Part shown: positions 34,473-42,401 of the stretch, one piece after another
Layout: every line of letters starts with the position of its first letter
Numbering within the stretch: the first letter of the stretch is position 1
Origin: an uncultured Lachnospiraceae bacterium
GTDB taxonomy: Bacteria; Bacillota; Clostridia; Lachnospirales; Lachnospiraceae
Assembly (NCBI GenBank): GCA_910586315.1
Contig: CAJUIP010000019.1
Span: 6,954-70,953 of the forward strand
Reading direction: 5' to 3'
DNA length: 64,000 nucleotides
Notes under the pieces: model-generated
The model's input: the letters and a program-made list of their open reading frames with translations, nothing else
What the model was told of the DNA's origin: nothing
Databases searched by the model: none
Translations under genes and position numbers: made by a program

Positions 34473-35972
34473 TTAACCGCCGATGTAAGTGATAAAACGG
34501 CCAAATGCTTCGCTCCCCTCCCTGGTTCTCTTATAAACTCCTGCATCCTCAAGAACCTCGGCAAACACAAGACCTACCTCTTTTTGCAGAATATCCATGA
34601 TATTTTCTTTTGTCACAGACTCATATTTTGGAAGGAACTCTTCCACCCAGTCGGCGTGCTTTTCGATGGATGCTTCCCCGCGGATATCCTTTCCTTCTAT
34701 AATATAAGACGCCAGAAGTGCAAGCTCCTCCTTAAGCCTCGCCGGAAGCACCGCAAGTCCCATGACCTCAATAAGACCGATATTCTCTTTCTTGATATGA
34801 TGCAGCTTCTGGTGGGGATGATAGACACCCAGAGGATGTTCCTTTGTGGTAATATTATTTCTGAGGACCAGATCCAGCTCGTAGGCGCCGCCGCGTTTTC
34901 TGGCGATGGGAGTAATGGTATTATGGGGTTCTCCATCCGTCTCGGCAAAGATAAAGGCGGCTTCATCGGTATAGCCTCTCCACGCCTTTAATATTTTATC
35001 GCCCAGTTCAATGACTCTCTCGCTCTCTTTGCCGCTTAAGCGGATCACGGACATGGGCCATTTAACAATTCCTGCATTTACATCTTCAAACCCTTTCACA
35101 AGGAAGGATTTCTCCACTGGAGCCTTTGCCATGGCAAATTCATAATTTCCGCCCTGGAAATGGTCATGGGTTAAAATGGATCCGCCGACGATAGGTAAGT
35201 CCGCATTGGATCCCAGGAAATAGTGGGGGAACATTTTGATAAAATCAAACAGCTTCACAAAAGTGCTCCTGTCGATTTTCATGGGCGTATGGGTCCCATT
35301 GAATACGATACAGTGCTCGTTATAATATACATAGGGGGAATACTGAAAACCAAATTCTTCATGGTTCATTGTAAGCGGAATAATTCTGTGATTGTCTCTG
35401 GCCGGATGATTCACACGGCCTGCATAACCCACGTTTTCCATGCAGAGAAGACACTTAGGATACCCGCTCTGTTTGGCAAGCTTTGCCGCCGCAATGGCCT
35501 TGGGGTCCTTTTCCGGTTTGGATAAATTGACCGTCACATCCAGATCGCCATATTCCGTTTTTGTGATCCATTTCATATCCTTCACAACGCGGTATCTTCT
35601 GATATAATCAGAATCCTGACTAAGCTTGTAAAAATACGCGGTGGCCGCTTCCGGGGATTCCTCATACAGCCTTTTAAAGTTTCTTATCACCTCACCGGGG
35701 CGCGGCATCAGGCAGTTCATCAGCTTTGTATCAAATAAGTCTCTGTATACAACGCTGTTATTCTCAAGAATTCCGTTTTCTGCTGCGTAATCCAGAAGCT
35801 CCTTTAAGGTTTCCTCCAGCGAAATTTCTTTTGCATCCTCACAAGGCTCCTCATATTCGCTAAGCCCCAATTCCCGTAAAATCTGGTTTCTCGCATACAG
35901 CTCGTCTTCCTTTTCAAGTAAGCCTGTATTCAGGCCATACTGCACTAAATTCCGGACTGCTTCATAAATCAT
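34473..35972 (-). CDS. galT: UDP-glucose--hexose-1-phosphate uridylyltransferase (Bacillota type)
   Basis: From the ATG at 35972, which follows GGGAGGGTAACGG, the enzyme has 499 residues, the usual length for the Bacillota GalT family, which is about 150 residues longer than E. coli GalT. Conserved segments are GYPKCLLCMENVGYAGRVNH, FGFQYSPYVYYNEHCIV, GGSILTHDHFQGGNYEFA with the HxH-type active-site histidines, and LGVYHPHQKLHHIKKENIGL. It swaps UMP between UDP-glucose and galactose-1-phosphate in the Leloir pathway. galK and galE are not in the window. It has its own promoter at 36092-36120. Confidence 0.95.
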   Translation of the reverse strand: MIYEAVRNLVQYGLNTGLLEKEDELYARNQILRELGLSEYEEPCEDAKEISLEETLKELLDYAAENGILENNSVVYRDLFDTKLMNCLMPRPGEVIRNFKRLYEESPEAATAYFYKLSQDSDYIRRYRVVKDMKWITKTEYGDLDVTVNLSKPEKDPKAIAAAKLAKQSGYPKCLLCMENVGYAGRVNHPARDNHRIIPLTMNHEEFGFQYSPYVYYNEHCIVFNGTHTPMKIDRSTFVKLFDFIKMFPHYFLGSNADLPIVGGSILTHDHFQGGNYEFAMAKAPVEKSFLVKGFEDVNAGIVKWPMSVIRLSGKESERVIELGDKILKAWRGYTDEAAFIFAETDGEPHNTITPIARKRGGAYELDLVLRNNITTKEHPLGVYHPHQKLHHIKKENIGLIEVMGLAVLPARLKEELALLASYIIEGKDIRGEASIEKHADWVEEFLPKYESVTKENIMDILQKEVGLVFAEVLEDAGVYKRTREGSEAFGRFITYIGG

Positions 35973-36091
35973 ACCGTTACCCTCCCGATGGAAAACCTTC
36001 TTTTCTTTCTTGTAAACCTTCATACAGCCGGCGGCAAACGCGCCGCCCCGCATAAAATTTGGCGGACGCATTTGGCAATCTGTTATCTTTT

Positions 36092-36120
36092 ATTATAATA
36101 AAAATATGCTGACAATACAA
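36092..36120 (-). promoter_or_regulatory. Promoter of galT
   Basis: On the minus strand TTGTAT (36115-36120) and a perfect TATAAT (36092-36097) have a 17-base spacer. The transcript would have a leader of about 115 bases before the galT ATG. Confidence 0.75.
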
Positions 36121-36186
36121 TCGTTTCATTCAGGTTTTTTGCGGAATTTCCCGGGCTGCTGTTCATTTCCCGGTCAATCACGCCGT

Positions 36187-36720
36187 TTATTGGCCGGGAG
36201 CCAGCAGCTTTCCCAGCCGCTCAGTCAAAATTCCGCCCAGAATTCCGATCAGGGCGCCGGCCGCGCATCCGGCCAGAAGAAGAGCCGGAAGATAGTAATA
36301 AAGTCCCGGGGTTTCCACAATGACTGCCGCAAAAGTGAGCTGGCCGATGTTGTGAAAAACTCCTCCTAAAATACTGATTCCCACAGGGGAGAACAGACGG
36401 TATTTTTTTGCGGCCGCCATCACAAGAAGACTTAAAAAGCTTCCGGAAAGTCCGTATACCATGCTGTACGGATTTCCAAAAGTGAGTCCCACAAGCACCA
36501 CCCTCAAAAGCGTCACGCAGACGGTTCCGGGGATTCCTACCAGATAAAGTCCTGTAATCGTCACCAAGTTGGCAAGCCCCGCCTTCGCACCAGGGACAGG
36601 AATGGGAAGGGGAATCAAAGACTCCACGAAGCTCATAACCATGGCCAGTGCAATTAAAATACCATATGACGCAGCCTGTCTTGCCGCGTTTTTTCCTTTC
36701 ATGCCCGTTTCTCTCTTCAT
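36187..36720 (-). CDS. Gx transporter family membrane protein
   Basis: The 177-residue protein has five or six helices rich in glycine, with the family's PLPIPVPGAKAGLANLVTI stretch (about 39-57) and LGGVFHNIGQLTFAA. It belongs to the Gx transporter family, formerly linked by name to heptaprenyl diphosphate synthase component I, and structurally resembling small ECF-type S components. It is often found next to ApbE-type flavin transferases in clostridia, and here apbE is divergent and adjacent. A role in supply of a substrate for flavinylated redox proteins is an inference. AAAAGGAAAGC precedes the ATG. Confidence 0.85.
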   Translation of the reverse strand: MKRETGMKGKNAARQAASYGILIALAMVMSFVESLIPLPIPVPGAKAGLANLVTITGLYLVGIPGTVCVTLLRVVLVGLTFGNPYSMVYGLSGSFLSLLVMAAAKKYRLFSPVGISILGGVFHNIGQLTFAAVIVETPGLYYYLPALLLAGCAAGALIGILGGILTERLGKLLAPGQ

Positions 36721-36732
36721 GCTTTCCTTTTC

Positions 36733-36761
36733 TTGACTTTAAAGACCCTGTCTGCTAAAAT
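36733..36761 (+). promoter_or_regulatory. Promoter of the ApbE gene
   Basis: TTGACT (36733-36738) and TAAAAT (36756-36761) with a 17-base spacer, starting 12 bases from the divergent Gx transporter start codon. The transcript carries a 160-base leader. Confidence 0.75.
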
Positions 36762-36784
36762 GAGCCGGTAAAGTTACTGTTCTC

Positions 36785-36895
36785 ACCATGGCGGACTACT
36801 ATTCTAAGCCGCCATGGGTCAGTATCATTTGTACTGGAGCCAAAACATATCCCCCATTGCCGCAGGCAATTTTAAATGGGCATCGAGCCAGTACA
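36785..36895 (+). promoter_or_regulatory. Structured leader of the ApbE gene
   Basis: Two consecutive hairpins are visible. The first has a perfect 9-bp stem CCATGGCGG/CCGCCATGG (36787-36795 and about 36810-36818) and weaker flanking pairing TACTG/CAGTA. The second is closed by GTACTGG/CCAGTAC and contains CCCATT/AATGGG with an inner ATTGCC-GCA-GGCAAT stem that competes with it. A 41-codon frame starting inside the first stem has no SD. No known riboswitch consensus is recognised; a dispersed repeat is an alternative. Confidence 0.45.
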
Positions 36896-36927
36896 CGAAT
36901 AAATCCATAGAGAAAGACTGATATATC

Positions 36928-37947
36928 ATGAACAAGCAAACCCGGGGCCGCCTGTACATTATGGGAATCTTATTTTTAGGCGGCATATCAATCCTCTGTG
37001 CTTCCTTCACCAGAAAAAACTCCGCGGATCCCATTCACAAAAGCAGCTTTCTTTTAAACACCTTTGTGGACATAACCCTCTATGACACGGATGACACTGC
37101 TATTTTAGACCATGCCATGGACATTTGTAAAGACTATGAAGCCCGTTTCAGCAGGACCATGGAAACCAGCGAAATTTATAAGCTGAACCACCGGGCCCCT
37201 GGTGAAACCGTCTTCCCTCTGTCGGAGGAAACGGCTGATCTTCTTTCTGAGGCCCTCCGCTATTGTGAGCTTTCGGACGGCGCCTTTGATATCACCATAG
37301 AGCCATTAAGCTCCCTGTGGGATTTTTCCGGCGAAAAAAATCAAATCCCTGATCCGGAGAAAATATCCCGGGCCATTCAGAAAGTGGACTATAAAAATAT
37401 CCGGCTGGAGGGGAACACTTTGACCTTCCTGTCCCCTGACACCGCCCTGGATTTAGGCTCCATCGCCAAGGGCTTCATCGCCGACAAAATCAAAGACTAC
37501 CTGATAAAAGCCGGAGTGAAAAGCGCCATCATCAATCTTGGGGGAAACGTTTTGTGCGTGGGCAGGCGCCCCGACGGCTCTCCCTTTCAGATAGGACTGC
37601 AAAAGCCCTTTGCAGAGCGCGCGGAAGTGGCGGAAATCCTGACTGTAACCGACCTGTCCGTGGTTACGTCCGGTGTTTACGAAAGAAATTTTATCATAGA
37701 CGGGAAAAATTACCATCACCTCTTAAATCCTCAAACGGGATATCCCTATGAAAACGGCCTGGTTTCCGTCACCATCCTGTCTTCCTCCTCCTCCCAGGGC
37801 GACGGCCTCTCCACGGTCTGTTTTTCCCTGGGGTTAGAGCGGGGCATGGAGCTTATTAATTCCATGGAAGGTGTTTATGCCTGCTTCATTGACGAAAATT
37901 ATAATCTCTACTATTCCGATGGAATGGAAGACTTCATCCAAAAATAG
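36928..37947 (+). CDS. apbE: FAD:protein FMN transferase (ApbE family)
   Basis: The 339-residue protein begins with a hydrophobic export or anchor segment (about 9-24, with a possible lipobox Cys at 24) and then the ApbE domain. Landmarks are NTFVDITLYDT, DAMDICKDYEARFSRT-like helix, SDGAFDITIEPLSSLWDF, LDLGSIAKGFIADKI, AIINLGGNVLCVG, TSGVYERNFIIDGKNYHHLL and LNPQTGYPYENGL. ApbE attaches FMN to Thr/Ser of target proteins such as RnfG/NqrC-type or other flavin-domain proteins outside the membrane, with metal binding by the conserved Asp and Thr residues. No target with an FMN-binding domain is visible in the window. It ends at a terminator shared with the HD gene. Confidence 0.93.
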   Translation: MNKQTRGRLYIMGILFLGGISILCASFTRKNSADPIHKSSFLLNTFVDITLYDTDDTAILDHAMDICKDYEARFSRTMETSEIYKLNHRAPGETVFPLSEETADLLSEALRYCELSDGAFDITIEPLSSLWDFSGEKNQIPDPEKISRAIQKVDYKNIRLEGNTLTFLSPDTALDLGSIAKGFIADKIKDYLIKAGVKSAIINLGGNVLCVGRRPDGSPFQIGLQKPFAERAEVAEILTVTDLSVVTSGVYERNFIIDGKNYHHLLNPQTGYPYENGLVSVTILSSSSSQGDGLSTVCFSLGLERGMELINSMEGVYACFIDENYNLYYSDGMEDFIQK

Positions 37948-37990
37948 CCCGCCGGCCATATCCATTTTCCGGTATGTCCGGCGGGGGTAC
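37947..37990. terminator. Bidirectional terminator between apbE and the HD gene
   Basis: CCCGCCGG and CCGGCGGG (37947-37954 and 37977-37984) form a GC-rich stem with further CATA/TATG pairing inside. It lies between two convergent genes. The T-tract is weak on both sides. Confidence 0.6.
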
Positions 37991-38003
37991 CCGCTTTTAT
38001 AAC

Positions 38004-38606
38004 TTATGCCTCAAGTCCCATGGCTTCCATTTCGGTTCTTAGAGAGTCCTCGCAGGAACGCATGGCGAGAATCGTCATTTCCATTAATTTCGGAAGCTCC
38101 CATCCAAGTTTTTCCGCGCCCAGAGTAATGATATCCCTGGAACAGCCCGCGGCGAACCGTTTATCCTTAAATTTTTTCTTTAAACTGGATACTTCCATAT
38201 CTTTCGTACTTTTGGACGGGCGCATTTTGGCCGCTGCCCAGATTAAGCCTGTCAGCTCGTCTGCGGCATAAAGGACCTTTTCCATCTCATGATCGGGACT
38301 TGCGGTCACAGCCTCATGATGCCCATAGCCATGGCTACACACCGCGTGAATCACTTCTTCCTCCGCTCCGCCTTCCTTCAAAAGCCTCGGAGCCACCAGG
38401 CAGTGCTCATCCGGATATTCCTCAAAGTCGATATCATGAAGAATTCCGCAGATTTCCCAAAAATCTGCATCTTCTCCGTAGCCCAGCTCGTTGGCATACC
38501 ATTTTAATACACCGCCTACCGTCAATCCATGAAGCACATGGAACGGTTCCTTGTTATGCTCTCTCAAAAGCGCAATGGCTTTTTCTCTTGTAAGTGCTGT
38601 CTGCAT
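38004..38606 (-). CDS. HD-domain hydrolase
   Basis: The 200-residue cytosolic protein carries an HD metal-binding pattern: HVLHGLTVGGVLKWYA (first His region), CGILHDIDFEEYPDEH with the paired His-Asp, AVCSHGYGHHEAVT, and a distal Asp in YAADELTGLIWAA. It belongs to the small HDIG-like phosphohydrolase families whose substrates are mostly unknown (nucleotides or small phosphoesters). GAGGTATGTGAC precedes the ATG. It lies 27 bases upstream... in reading direction it precedes the terminator, while the D-Ala-D-Ala carboxypeptidase gene, 27 bases before it, is probably cotranscribed. Confidence 0.85.
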   Translation of the reverse strand: MQTALTREKAIALLREHNKEPFHVLHGLTVGGVLKWYANELGYGEDADFWEICGILHDIDFEEYPDEHCLVAPRLLKEGGAEEEVIHAVCSHGYGHHEAVTASPDHEMEKVLYAADELTGLIWAAAKMRPSKSTKDMEVSSLKKKFKDKRFAAGCSRDIITLGAEKLGWELPKLMEMTILAMRSCEDSLRTEMEAMGLEA

Positions 38607-38633
38607 GTCACATACCTCCTCGTTTGTTTCCGC

Positions 38634-39872
38634 CTACTCTGGATTATAACAGAAGAAAAACCTGTTTAAAAGAGTTTTTGCACAAAAATCCAGATTCCAT
38701 TTTCGGACCTTCCTGGTAGTCTTTATGGGGAAGCTGGCAATCAAATCATCTCCCACATAATAGTCCACCTGTCCTGCCGCCATGCCGGGCTCCACCGGCG
38801 CTTTCAGAGCCTTTGCCACTTTCTTTTTTATTGTCACGGTATCGTCCTTTTTCATCAGGATCTTCAAAGACAGCTCATCCGGATATTCTACCGAAAGCCC
38901 CGTATCCTCCTCAATCCCATCCAGGACCGGAAGATCGGGAAGCTCTATCTTTTCTTTCAGGACTTCGTAATAATCAAAGGTTTCATTCCCATAGGAAATC
39001 AGCTTTCTCATATCCTGCCACTTATACGTTTTATGGGGCGGCCAGCCGCATCCTAAAAGAGCGGCGATAAAGGTCTTCTCTCCTTTCCGCACAGCTCCCA
39101 CATAACAGTATCCGGCTCCGTTAGTGAACCCCGTCTTACCGGATAATGCACCTTCCATGGTAGTCAGAAGCGCATTGTGGTTGATGCAGGAAAAGGAACG
39201 CGTTCCTTCCACATTGGAAAATGTATGGGACGGAGCCCTGGTGATTTCTAAAAAATCTTCCTTTTTGGGGGACAAAAACATGCAGTAGCGCATAATCAGG
39301 GCCAGCTCCTTTGCCGTGGTAGAGTGGATTTTCTCTCCTTCCTCTTCCTTCGCGTCCAGGCCGTTGGGAGTGATAAAGAAGGTGTCTGTACAGCCGATAT
39401 CCCTGGCCTTCTGGTTCATCATATCCGCAAAGGCTTCCCGGGAGCCCGCCACATGCTCGGCGATGGCCACGGCCGAATCGTTGTGGGACTCCAGCATCAG
39501 GGAATACAGAAGATCCTTTAAGCGATAGGTCTCCCCCTCCCGGATGCCAAGCTGGACATCAGGCATGGACGCTGCATAGGAAGAAACGGTAACGCCATCC
39601 TCCGGCGAAGCATATTCCAGGGCCAGAATGCAGGTCATAATTTTCGTAGTGCTGGCCATAGGATGAATCTGATCCTCATTTTTTCCAAAAAGGACTCTTC
39701 CGGTTTCCGCATCCATAAGCACTGCCGCCTGGGCCATAAGGTTTGGCTCCTCAGAATCTGTCCCGGCCCATGAAACCATAAACCTCCCCAGCACTATCCA
39801 CACACTTAAGGCCGCCGCCCTCCAGATCATTTTTCTTCTATTTCCTGTTCCCATTCTGAAACTTCCGCACAC
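38634..39872 (-). CDS. D-alanyl-D-alanine carboxypeptidase (DacF/PBP5-like)
   Basis: This is a peptidase S11 enzyme with all three penicillin-binding motifs: STTK (SxxK, around residue 73), SHN (SxN, about 134) and KTG (about 245). The N-terminus is basic followed by a hydrophobic signal segment (WRAAALSVWIVLGRFMVSWA), so it is exported. A C-terminal beta-domain (about 310-390) is typical of the class and is followed by a short basic stretch. It trims the terminal D-Ala from peptidoglycan stem peptides; DacF-like members work in the forespore, others in growth. Start codons at 39872, 39854 and 39830 are possible, the last having the best AGGAAATAGAAG upstream. Confidence 0.92.
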   Translation of the reverse strand: MCGSFRMGTGNRRKMIWRAAALSVWIVLGRFMVSWAGTDSEEPNLMAQAAVLMDAETGRVLFGKNEDQIHPMASTTKIMTCILALEYASPEDGVTVSSYAASMPDVQLGIREGETYRLKDLLYSLMLESHNDSAVAIAEHVAGSREAFADMMNQKARDIGCTDTFFITPNGLDAKEEEGEKIHSTTAKELALIMRYCMFLSPKKEDFLEITRAPSHTFSNVEGTRSFSCINHNALLTTMEGALSGKTGFTNGAGYCYVGAVRKGEKTFIAALLGCGWPPHKTYKWQDMRKLISYGNETFDYYEVLKEKIELPDLPVLDGIEEDTGLSVEYPDELSLKILMKKDDTVTIKKKVAKALKAPVEPGMAAGQVDYYVGDDLIASFPIKTTRKVRKWNLDFCAKTLLNRFFFCYNPE

Positions 39873-39987
39873 ATTTTGTTACAAATATATGCTGTTCCAT
39901 TTCTTTCTTGCCAGCTTTCTGAACCTGCGGGGAAATTCCCTTTATAAACTGCTGCATCTCTTTTTGTTTCGTTTGTCTCGCTTCCCT

Positions 39988-41583
39988 CTATCCTCTTCGC
40001 AGTCCTTTCGGGTAGTGGTTCTTTAGCATTCCCCGGTCAGCCTTTCCAAAGCCCAGGGAATATCCACCACAGGTCACCAAAACCCATCCCTTTAAATCTT
40101 TTTTGCAGGGAAGGGATTCCCCTCTTAAATATTTTTCCGCCAGCTCTCCGGTACCGATTTCCAGGGTCCTTAAGGCCTGGTCCTTTTTTAAAAACAGCGC
40201 CAGCGCATGGGACGGCTCCATCCGCCCCTTCTTTAACGTTCCCAGATGAAGCCCGGCGCGCAAGATCTTAAGGCCGGAAAGCTCCGGCATTTCCTCCGGC
40301 ATCAGATACAGATTGTCACCAAACGTCACAAACCGCCGCCCCTCCATAAGCTCCTCTGTGCAGGAGAGATTCTCTGCAAAAAAATCCTCAAATTCTTCCA
40401 GCCCCGCCGATTCCTTTTTTCCCTTATTTCTTGCTCTTCCCTTGTCTCCTGCTCTTCCTTTCTCTTCTGGTTTTCTCCTTTTCCTTGCTTCTTCCCATTC
40501 TCTTGCTTCTGCCTGTTTCCTTACTTCTGCCTGTTCTCTTGCTTCTGCCCGCTCTCTCGCTTCTGCCTGTTCTCCCGCTTCTGCCTGTTCTCCCGCTTCT
40601 GCCTGTTCTCTTACCTCCGCTCTTTCTCCTATTCTTTCCTCTTCCCCGTTTTCTTCCCGCATATTTTCTTCTTCCGGACACCCGCTCTTTACGAACAGAG
40701 CCACGAAATGGCCTTCCCCTCTGGTATGGTGAGGCCATACCCTGACAGTCTTTCTCACCGCCTCTTCCCCTTCGGCCCATTCCGGCCTGCCCTCTGAAAA
40801 AAATTCCGCACAGGGGATACGCTTTAAATGGAATTCCGGGTGTCTGTTTAAAAACCGAACAACCGTCCCTTCGTTTTCTTCCGGGGAAAAAGTGCAGGTA
40901 GAATACACCATGCGGCCTCCGGGCCTCACCATAACCGAAGCACAGTCCAGAATTTCATCCTGTCTGCGGGCACAGAGAACCACATGGTCCGGACTCCACT
41001 CACTCCTGGCGTTTTCATCCTTCCGGAACATTCCCTCCCCGGAGCAGGGGGCATCCACCACAATTCCGTCAAAAAAACCAGAAAACACAGGCGCCAGTCC
41101 TGCCGGTTCCATATTCGTTACCACCGCGTTCGCGATTCCCATGCGTTCCACATTCCGGGAAAGAATTTTCGCCCTGCCCCCATGGATTTCATTGCAGACC
41201 AAAAGGCCCTTCTGCCCCATTTTTCCTGCAAGATGTGTGCTTTTTCCTCCCGGGGCCGCACAGAGATCGAGAATTTTCTCTCCAGGCTTCGGATTTAAAG
41301 CCTCCGCGCATATCTGCGCGCTGGGCTCCTGAATATAGTACAGCCCCGCCTCATGAAAGGGATGTTTTCCCGGTCCCATGGCCTCCTCATAATAATACCC
41401 CTCTTCACTCCAGGGAATTTTCTCAAGACCGCTTAAGAATTCCGGCAGCTCTCCCGATACCTTGAAAGGATTGATTCGCAGCCCATACGTCCGCTCTCTG
41501 TCATAACTTTCAAAAAACTCTTTTGCTTCTTCGCCCAGCAGGCCGCGCATTTTTTTTATAAACGCTTCCGGCAGTCCTTTCAT
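39988..41583 (-). CDS. RsmF/NOL1-NOP2-Sun family rRNA cytosine-C5 methyltransferase
   Basis: From the ATG at 41583 (GAGGAAAATACAGG upstream) the protein has about 531 residues. The N-terminal methyltransferase domain shows the SAM-binding LDLCAAPGGKSTHLAGKMG, the DAPCSGEGMFRKD motif and VYSTCTFSPEENE, which hold the two catalytic cysteines. The C-terminal 130 residues are a PUA-like RNA-binding domain (GRRFVTFGDNLYLMPEEMPE). Between them is a long charged linker with a 6-residue tandem repeat (EQAEAG/EQAEAR). It probably methylates a 16S rRNA cytosine. A start at 41607 is possible. A dispersed repeat lies directly upstream. Confidence 0.9.
   Translation of the reverse strand: MKGLPEAFIKKMRGLLGEEAKEFFESYDRERTYGLRINPFKVSGELPEFLSGLEKIPWSEEGYYYEEAMGPGKHPFHEAGLYYIQEPSAQICAEALNPKPGEKILDLCAAPGGKSTHLAGKMGQKGLLVCNEIHGGRAKILSRNVERMGIANAVVTNMEPAGLAPVFSGFFDGIVVDAPCSGEGMFRKDENARSEWSPDHVVLCARRQDEILDCASVMVRPGGRMVYSTCTFSPEENEGTVVRFLNRHPEFHLKRIPCAEFFSEGRPEWAEGEEAVRKTVRVWPHHTRGEGHFVALFVKSGCPEEENMREENGEEERIGERAEVREQAEAGEQAEAGEQAEARERAEAREQAEVRKQAEAREWEEARKRRKPEEKGRAGDKGRARNKGKKESAGLEEFEDFFAENLSCTEELMEGRRFVTFGDNLYLMPEEMPELSGLKILRAGLHLGTLKKGRMEPSHALALFLKKDQALRTLEIGTGELAEKYLRGESLPCKKDLKGWVLVTCGGYSLGFGKADRGMLKNHYPKGLRRG
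40498..40620 (-). repeat. 18-bp tandem repeat inside the rRNA methyltransferase gene
   Basis: About seven 18-bp units (on the minus strand, variants of GAGAACAGGCAGAAGCGG) encode the hexapeptide [EK]QAEA[GR] and near variants. They produce a charged, probably helical linker between the catalytic and RNA-binding domains. The phase is preserved, so length changes leave the frame intact. Confidence 0.85.
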
Positions 41584-41606
41584 GCCTGTATTTTCCTCGT
41601 TTTTCA

Positions 41607-41636
41607 TTGTATCGTTTCCCGCCTTTCGCATACCAT
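41607..41636 (+). promoter_or_regulatory. Possible promoter of the unknown membrane protein gene at 41817
   Basis: TTGTAT (41607-41612) and TACCAT (41631-41636) with an 18-base spacer. It is weak by consensus, but the dispersed repeat starts seven bases later, the same spacing as at the other two copies. Confidence 0.35.
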
Positions 41637-41642
41637 AACACC

Positions 41643-41804
41643 AGAGCGTGTCTGAAAATACATTCCCATCCTCTGCACGCCCCACTATGCGGGAAATTTG
41701 ACCCTCATTCGGTCAACGTAGCCCACTACGCCTCCCTCATTCGGACCAAATTTCCCACAAACTGTGACGCACATCTGACGGAAAGCAATTTTCAGACATG
41801 CTCT
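41643..41804 (+). repeat. Dispersed 162-bp palindromic repeat, family 1, copy 1
   Basis: The element is bounded by AGAGCGTGTCTGAAAAT and its near-perfect inverse (41788-41804, one mismatch). Inside it GGGAAATTTG/CAAATTTCCC and CGTAG/CTACG pair, so the single strand folds into one long imperfect hairpin. Its reverse complement matches copy 2 (43952-44113) at all but about 15 positions, and both copies have the same length. The AGGAGG of the next gene starts immediately after it. Confidence 0.92.
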
Positions 41805-41816
41805 AGGAGGCGACAT

Positions 41817-42401
41817 ATGATAACATTATTTTCCTGGTTTCTCATTCCCTGCGTCACCGTTCTCGCGGCAGGCGGCACAGGTTATCTCACATCAAATTTT
41901 TCTGTGACGGCAAGTCTGGCTCCGGGAAGTTACCTGCTGATCACATGGGCCATCCTGACCGGGGGATTCTTTCATTTTCTCATAACCCGCATCATCGGTC
42001 ATGTCGGCCGCCTTCTTGCTGTCGGAAAAGAACCACGCATGACCGATCTTGCCGTTTTTCTTTTAATGTTCTCCGTTTTTCTTCCCTACTCTCCGGAAAA
42101 ACATCCCGGCGTCTCAGCTCTTCATGTGATGGCCGCATTCACAGCTACCGTGCTCTTTTATGTGGTTATCACCATTCTGGACTTAAAGCTCTATTTCCAG
42201 TATCCGGATCAGTTCTCCTTCCTGACCGGACTTTTGGCCGTTGCCGCCGCCGGGACCTTCAGTCTTCTGATTCTGGCAGATTTTCTCATTTCCAGCGCCC
42301 TGGAAATCTTTTTGACGGTTTTTGCAAGTCTCTGGCTGGATACCTTTTACAGAAAGGTACGGCGCCTTTCAAATAAACTATCGGCCAAAGAGGGTGTCTA
42401 A
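41817..42401 (+). CDS. Unknown five- to six-helix membrane protein
   Basis: The 194-residue protein starts at the ATG at 41817, five to six bases after a perfect AGGAGG. Nearly the whole length is hydrophobic (FSWFLIPCVTVLAAGGTGYL at the N-terminus, then MLFSVFLPYSPEKH and AFTATVLFYVVITILDLKLY), with a short basic C-terminal tail. I do not recognise the family. It ends tail-to-tail with, and overlaps by 24 bases, the convergent HerA-like ATPase gene. Both genes are flanked by inverted copies of the same 162-bp repeat, which makes them look like a unit. Confidence 0.65.
   Translation: MITLFSWFLIPCVTVLAAGGTGYLTSNFSVTASLAPGSYLLITWAILTGGFFHFLITRIIGHVGRLLAVGKEPRMTDLAVFLLMFSVFLPYSPEKHPGVSALHVMAAFTATVLFYVVITILDLKLYFQYPDQFSFLTGLLAVAAAGTFSLLILADFLISSALEIFLTVFASLWLDTFYRKVRRLSNKLSAKEGV

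Noticed and set aside
40246..40797. Plus-strand Cys/Phe/Leu-rich frames opposite the methyltransferase linker
   Set aside because: They reflect the complement of the Glu/Ala/Arg repeats and have no start signals.
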